A stretch of 31,432 bases of DNA from a virus. Each line of letters starts with the position of its first letter. Position 1 is the stretch's first letter. A program made the position numbers and the translations under genes. Below the pieces are notes generated by a model, which worked only from the letters and a program-made list of their open reading frames with translations, made no database searches and was not told where the DNA came from. Shown here piece after piece: positions 28,577 through 31,432 of the stretch. The stretch spans positions 1-31,432 of the IMG/VR virus record IMGVR_UViG_3300008267_000468; one strand, given 5' to 3'.

Positions 28577-28590
28577 TAAGATCGTATATT
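28570..28590 (+). promoter_or_regulatory. promoter of the primase gene, GTCA-N11-TATATT
   Basis: GTCA at 28570-28573 overlaps the end of the SegE-like gene; 11 nt; TATATT at 28585-28590; the primase ATG follows at 28598, only seven nt downstream. It is a looser member of the early promoter family, placed ahead of a replication gene. Confidence 0.5.
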
Positions 28591-28597
28591 CCCGGTT

Positions 28598-29545
28598 ATG
28601 GAAAATGCTGCCTTATTAGTATTAGTAGAATCGGTATTAGGGAAGGGACAGATCACAAGTAAAGGTAACTATGCTTTTAAATGTCCATTTTGTAGTCACC
28701 ACAAACAAAAACTAGAAGTAAGTCTACGCACCACTGCCAAAAAAGAAAATATGTGGCATTGTTGGGTATGCGATGCTAAAGGCAAAACTATACGCCAACT
28801 ATTTAAACGTGCTAAAGCAACTCCAGACAAATTTAAAGACCTAAGTCTGCTAATTGTTCCCTCAGCTAATGAAGAACATGTAACTACAGATGCCCTCGTT
28901 TTACCCGCAGAATTCATAGCATTTAACGCGCATTCTACGTTTGTTACTGACAGAGTAGCTCAAATTGAATCTAAGCACGCATTACGTTTCCTAAAGAAAC
29001 GAGGCGTAACTATAGAAGATATTACTAAATATAATATAGGGTTTTGTAAGGATGGACCATACGCAGGTAGAATTATTATCCCATCATACGATTCAAATGG
29101 AATATTAAATTATTTCACTGCTCGTGCTTATAAAGACTCAGATCGCAAATACAAAAACCCACCCGTAGCATCTAAAGATGTTATTGGTTTTGAATTATAT
29201 GTTAATTGGGACGCACCACTCATACTATGTGAAGGTATGTTTGATGCTATTACAATTAAAAGAAATTGCATTCCATTGTTAGGTAAAGTATTACATAACA
29301 AATTGATGGAAAAGATAGTAAAATCAAGTGTTGATAGAATTTACATTGCACTAGATAATGATGCTAAAAAAGACGCCCTTAAACATGCTGAAAAGTTAAT
29401 GTCGTATGGTAAGGAAGTTTATATGGTAGAGTTAGAAGGTAAAGATGCAAACGAAATCGGATTTGAATCATTTTTAAATACTCTTGAGCAAACAGAACCT
29501 TTGACTTTTCAGAGCTTGCTTGAGAAAAAATTACAAAATATATGA
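28598..29545 (+). CDS. DNA primase, T4 gp61-like, zinc ribbon plus toprim
   Basis: A 315-residue primase that makes RNA primers for the lagging strand. Cys29/Cys32 (CPFC) and Cys55/Cys58 (CWVC) form the zinc ribbon. A primase core follows from about residue 120. The toprim domain shows Glu212 (ILCEGMFDAI) and the DxD pair Asp253/Asp255 (ALDNDAKKD), the metal-binding residues. The length is close to that of T4 gp61. The gene overlaps the next by four bases (ATGA), so primase and the nuclease below are translationally coupled. Confidence 0.85.
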   Translation: MENAALLVLVESVLGKGQITSKGNYAFKCPFCSHHKQKLEVSLRTTAKKENMWHCWVCDAKGKTIRQLFKRAKATPDKFKDLSLLIVPSANEEHVTTDALVLPAEFIAFNAHSTFVTDRVAQIESKHALRFLKKRGVTIEDITKYNIGFCKDGPYAGRIIIPSYDSNGILNYFTARAYKDSDRKYKNPPVASKDVIGFELYVNWDAPLILCEGMFDAITIKRNCIPLLGKVLHNKLMEKIVKSSVDRIYIALDNDAKKDALKHAEKLMSYGKEVYMVELEGKDANEIGFESFLNTLEQTEPLTFQSLLEKKLQNI

Positions 29546-30324
29546 TAGACAAAAACGTCAACATCATTAAAGATCCTAAAATTAAACGCATTGTAGAATA
29601 CAGTGAAGATAATAAGCAGGTAAACGTATTAGACCAAAGATTTTATAGACGAGATGGTAAACATTATCCATCAGTATCTAGTATTTTAAATTATTTCCCT
29701 AAAAATCAATTCTTCCATTCTTGGTTGAAAGATGTGGGACATAACAGTGATATTATTGCTCAAAAAGCAGCAGGGGAAGGTACTCAAGTACATAATGCTG
29801 TTGAGGCATTTTTAAACGGAGAGGAAATTAATTGGCTTGATGAATATGGAAACGCTAAGTATAATTTAGATGTTTGGAGAATGATTCTTAAATTTGCAGA
29901 TTTTTGGAACACACATAAACCAGAATTAATTGCAACGGAATACCATTTATTCTCAGACGAACATGAATTTGCAGGTACTGCGGATTTAGTTGTTAGAATG
30001 TTTGATAATATATGGTTACTAGATCTTAAGACATCTAATAGTTTACATACGTCATATGATTTACAATTAGCTGCTTATGCTACAGCCTGGAATGAAACTC
30101 ATAATGAGAAAGTAACTCATACAGGTATATTATGGGTTAAAGCAAATACTCGTGGTGAAGGTAAAGGTGGTAAAATACAAGGTAAAGGATGGGAATTAAA
30201 ATTTATTAATGATATTGAAACTAATTTTCAAATGTTCAAAAATATACAGAGCATTTACAAACTAGAAAACCCAGATTCTAAGCCTATGACTGAATTATTA
30301 CCAACATCAGTTAAAAAAGCTTAA
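29542..30324 (+). CDS. PD-(D/E)XK family nuclease, RecB-like
   Basis: A 260-residue protein of the PD-(D/E)XK superfamily. Catalytic residues are Asp148 (GTADLV) and Asp161-x-Lys163 (LLDLKT), and the RecB-type motif LQLAAYATAW follows at about residues 174-183. The N-terminal 100 residues include a helix with HSWLKDVGHNSD and a likely conserved Glu (EGTQVHNAVE). Such enzymes act as exonucleases or processing nucleases in phage replication and recombination. It is coupled to primase by a four-base overlap. The exact T4 counterpart is not clear. Confidence 0.8.
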   Translation: MIDKNVNIIKDPKIKRIVEYSEDNKQVNVLDQRFYRRDGKHYPSVSSILNYFPKNQFFHSWLKDVGHNSDIIAQKAAGEGTQVHNAVEAFLNGEEINWLDEYGNAKYNLDVWRMILKFADFWNTHKPELIATEYHLFSDEHEFAGTADLVVRMFDNIWLLDLKTSNSLHTSYDLQLAAYATAWNETHNEKVTHTGILWVKANTRGEGKGGKIQGKGWELKFINDIETNFQMFKNIQSIYKLENPDSKPMTELLPTSVKKA

Positions 30325-30326
30325 GA

Positions 30327-30334
30327 ATATTTAT
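30327..30334 (+). promoter_or_regulatory. late-type motif ATATTTAT
   Basis: ATATTTAT at 30327-30334 in the 14-base gap, four bases before the GTG start at 30339. It could be a late promoter for the two envelope-type genes. Confidence 0.4.
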
Positions 30335-30338
30335 TTAT

Positions 30339-31043
30339 GTGAATAATAATCAATTTACAATAGTCATTCCTTGTAAAAATGAAGGTATAAACATATACGA
30401 TTGTTTAGGCTTTATTTGTAAACAAAAAGGAATAAAAAATACTAGAGTTATCATTGCTGATATAAGCGATGATGAAGAGTCACTAAATTGGTTATACAGA
30501 GCTCAAACAGATTATAAGTATTCTATTAAAATAGAAGTTATTAAAGGGGGGTATCCATCTAAAGCGCGCCTTGAAGGTTCGAAATTAGTTGATACCCCTT
30601 ATATATTGTTTTTAGATGCTGATATAATGTTACTTGATAAAAATGTTTTAGATGTTATATCTGATTTTAAAGGTGATTTATTAACAGTACCATTTCAAAC
30701 TGAAAAAGGATGGAATTGGGTATTTCGCATATTTGATATATTTCAAAATTTAAGTGTAAAATTAGGTACACCATTCGCCGTGGGTGGTTTCCAATATTGG
30801 AATACCCAAACATATTGGGATTTAGGTGGTTATAAAGAAGATGAACTATTTGCAGAAGATTACTCTTTATCTTCTAAAGTAAAACCTAAGAAATTTTGGA
30901 TACATGAATCAAACGGGGTATTTACATCAGCCAGACGCTTTAAGAAAAAAGGTGTTGGTTATATGTTTTGGATAATGATTAAAAGTTATCTAAACAGAAA
31001 TAATCCTGAATTTTTTAAACACCACCACAACTACTGGAAATGA
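30339..31043 (+). CDS. family 2 glycosyltransferase (GT-A), 234 aa
   Basis: A 234-residue glycosyltransferase of GT2 type. The N-terminal nucleotide-sugar fold shows IVIPCKNEG (8-16), then ARLEGSKL and the metal-binding DxD motif Asp93-Ala-Asp95 (FLDADIML). The acceptor region follows, ending in a basic helix. No membrane segments, so it is cytosolic or peripheral. It starts with GTG; the ATG two bases earlier is followed directly by TGA and cannot serve. It overlaps the metallophosphoesterase gene by four bases (ATGA). A role in modifying phage DNA or host surface sugars is possible; the sequence does not choose. Confidence 0.75.
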   Translation: MNNNQFTIVIPCKNEGINIYDCLGFICKQKGIKNTRVIIADISDDEESLNWLYRAQTDYKYSIKIEVIKGGYPSKARLEGSKLVDTPYILFLDADIMLLDKNVLDVISDFKGDLLTVPFQTEKGWNWVFRIFDIFQNLSVKLGTPFAVGGFQYWNTQTYWDLGGYKEDELFAEDYSLSSKVKPKKFWIHESNGVFTSARRFKKKGVGYMFWIMIKSYLNRNNPEFFKHHHNYWK

Positions 31044-31432
31044 GATACCAAGCAATTATAGTATCGGATTTACATTTAGGTACTAAAGACTCTAAAGCAG
31101 AAGAATTTATTGAATTTTTTGAAAAACATCCAACTGATCTTTTAATATTAAATGGTGATATTATTGACGGTTGGGCTATTAATAGGGGAGCAAAGTGGAA
31201 AAAACACCACACAAAGGTTATTTCTAAACTATTAAAATTATCTAACAAAACCCAGATAATCTGGATTAGAGGAAACCATGATGAGTTTATACAAGAATTT
31301 ATTGGAATGCATTTCGGAGGCATTGAAATTAGAGAAGATTATGTACTTCATACAACAACTTGGGTGGAGAATGATGTTTATAGGAATGAAAATTATTACA
31401 TTTTCCATGGAGATGTTGTGGATGTTTTTATA
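31040..31432 (+). CDS. metallophosphoesterase, LpxH-like, truncated by the window end
   Basis: The first 131 codons of a metallophosphoesterase. The metal-binding motifs are visible: DLH in SDLHLG (8-13), GD in NGDIIDG (38-44), GNHDE (77-81) and GD in FHGDVVD near the cut. This order is typical of calcineurin-like phosphoesterases, with LpxH-type UDP-diacylglucosamine hydrolases the closest pattern. Its start ATG overlaps the glycosyltransferase stop (ATGA). The 3' end lies beyond the window, so the length and C-terminus are unknown. Confidence 0.8.
   Translation, partial: MRYQAIIVSDLHLGTKDSKAEEFIEFFEKHPTDLLILNGDIIDGWAINRGAKWKKHHTKVISKLLKLSNKTQIIWIRGNHDEFIQEFIGMHFGGIEIREDYVLHTTTWVENDVYRNENYYIFHGDVVDVFI

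Noticed and set aside
1-31432. Integrase, transposase or insertion sequence
   Set aside because: No transposase or recombinase motif and no terminal inverted repeats with target duplications were seen; the window appears to be from a lytic-type phage.

Overview
The window looks like part of a tailed-phage genome of T4-like (contractile-tail, myovirus) type that infects a member of the Bacteroidota, probably a gliding flavobacterium. Reasons: recognisable T4-type proteins (gp55-like late sigma factor, gp5-like spike, gp25 and gp6 baseplate wedge proteins, SegE-type GIY-YIG nuclease, gp61-type primase); an AT-rich genome with no obvious Shine-Dalgarno sites; promoter boxes of the form TAnnTT that resemble the Bacteroidota -7 element; and a tail fibre carrying SprB-type repeats known from flavobacterial gliding adhesins. 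The identification rests on reading motifs by eye; no database search was possible.

Layout. (1) 1-5553 is an early or host-takeover style region: about 16 small genes, all on the plus strand. From 1411 onward most genes stand alone behind their own promoter. Eleven promoters share the architecture G(G/T)CA (one GGCT), exactly 12 nt, TATATT or a close variant, then the start codon about 20-38 nt later. A twelfth has 13 nt, and three or four looser copies have 11 nt or lack the upstream element. Two of these small proteins are basic and carry tandem AT-hooks, one has an EF-hand loop, and one has a likely zinc site. (2) 880-1410, 3287-3503 and 5554-5883 are non-coding or doubtful stretches with repeats, hairpins and, in the last two, unusually high GC. 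(3) 5913-7420 is a four-gene overlapping cassette: membrane protein, lipoprotein, T5orf172-type GIY-YIG protein, membrane protein. (4) 7511-9626 holds small helical proteins and the late sigma factor. (5) 9671-27727 is the virion module: spike, hub or tape-measure-like protein, gp25, gp6, a GH19 lysin, a DNRLRE-type protein, a 1431-residue structural protein whose end seems frameshifted, and tail-fibre or adhesin proteins. (6) 27727-31432 returns to DNA metabolism and envelope enzymes: ParB-like protein, SegE-like nuclease, primase, PD-(D/E)XK nuclease, a glycosyltransferase and a metallophosphoesterase cut by the window end.

Regulation. Two sequence classes separate the regions. The TATATT class precedes the small-gene region, the 8160 operon and the primase. 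A second motif, ATATTTAT, occupies seven intergenic gaps before virion and accessory late genes, and an eighth copy overlaps the stop of the 7226-7420 gene. This fits early or middle promoters read by host polymerase and late promoters read with the gp55-like sigma, but the assignment is inference. One late motif sits in the loop of a perfect 11-bp terminator hairpin (15770-15814).

Most worth a second look: the GGKCA-N12-TATATT promoter family, the AT-hook proteins, the apparent -1 frameshift near 21418-21508, the terminator/promoter hairpin at 15770, the SprB-type fibre, and the GC-rich open frame with two in-frame TAG codons after 5374.
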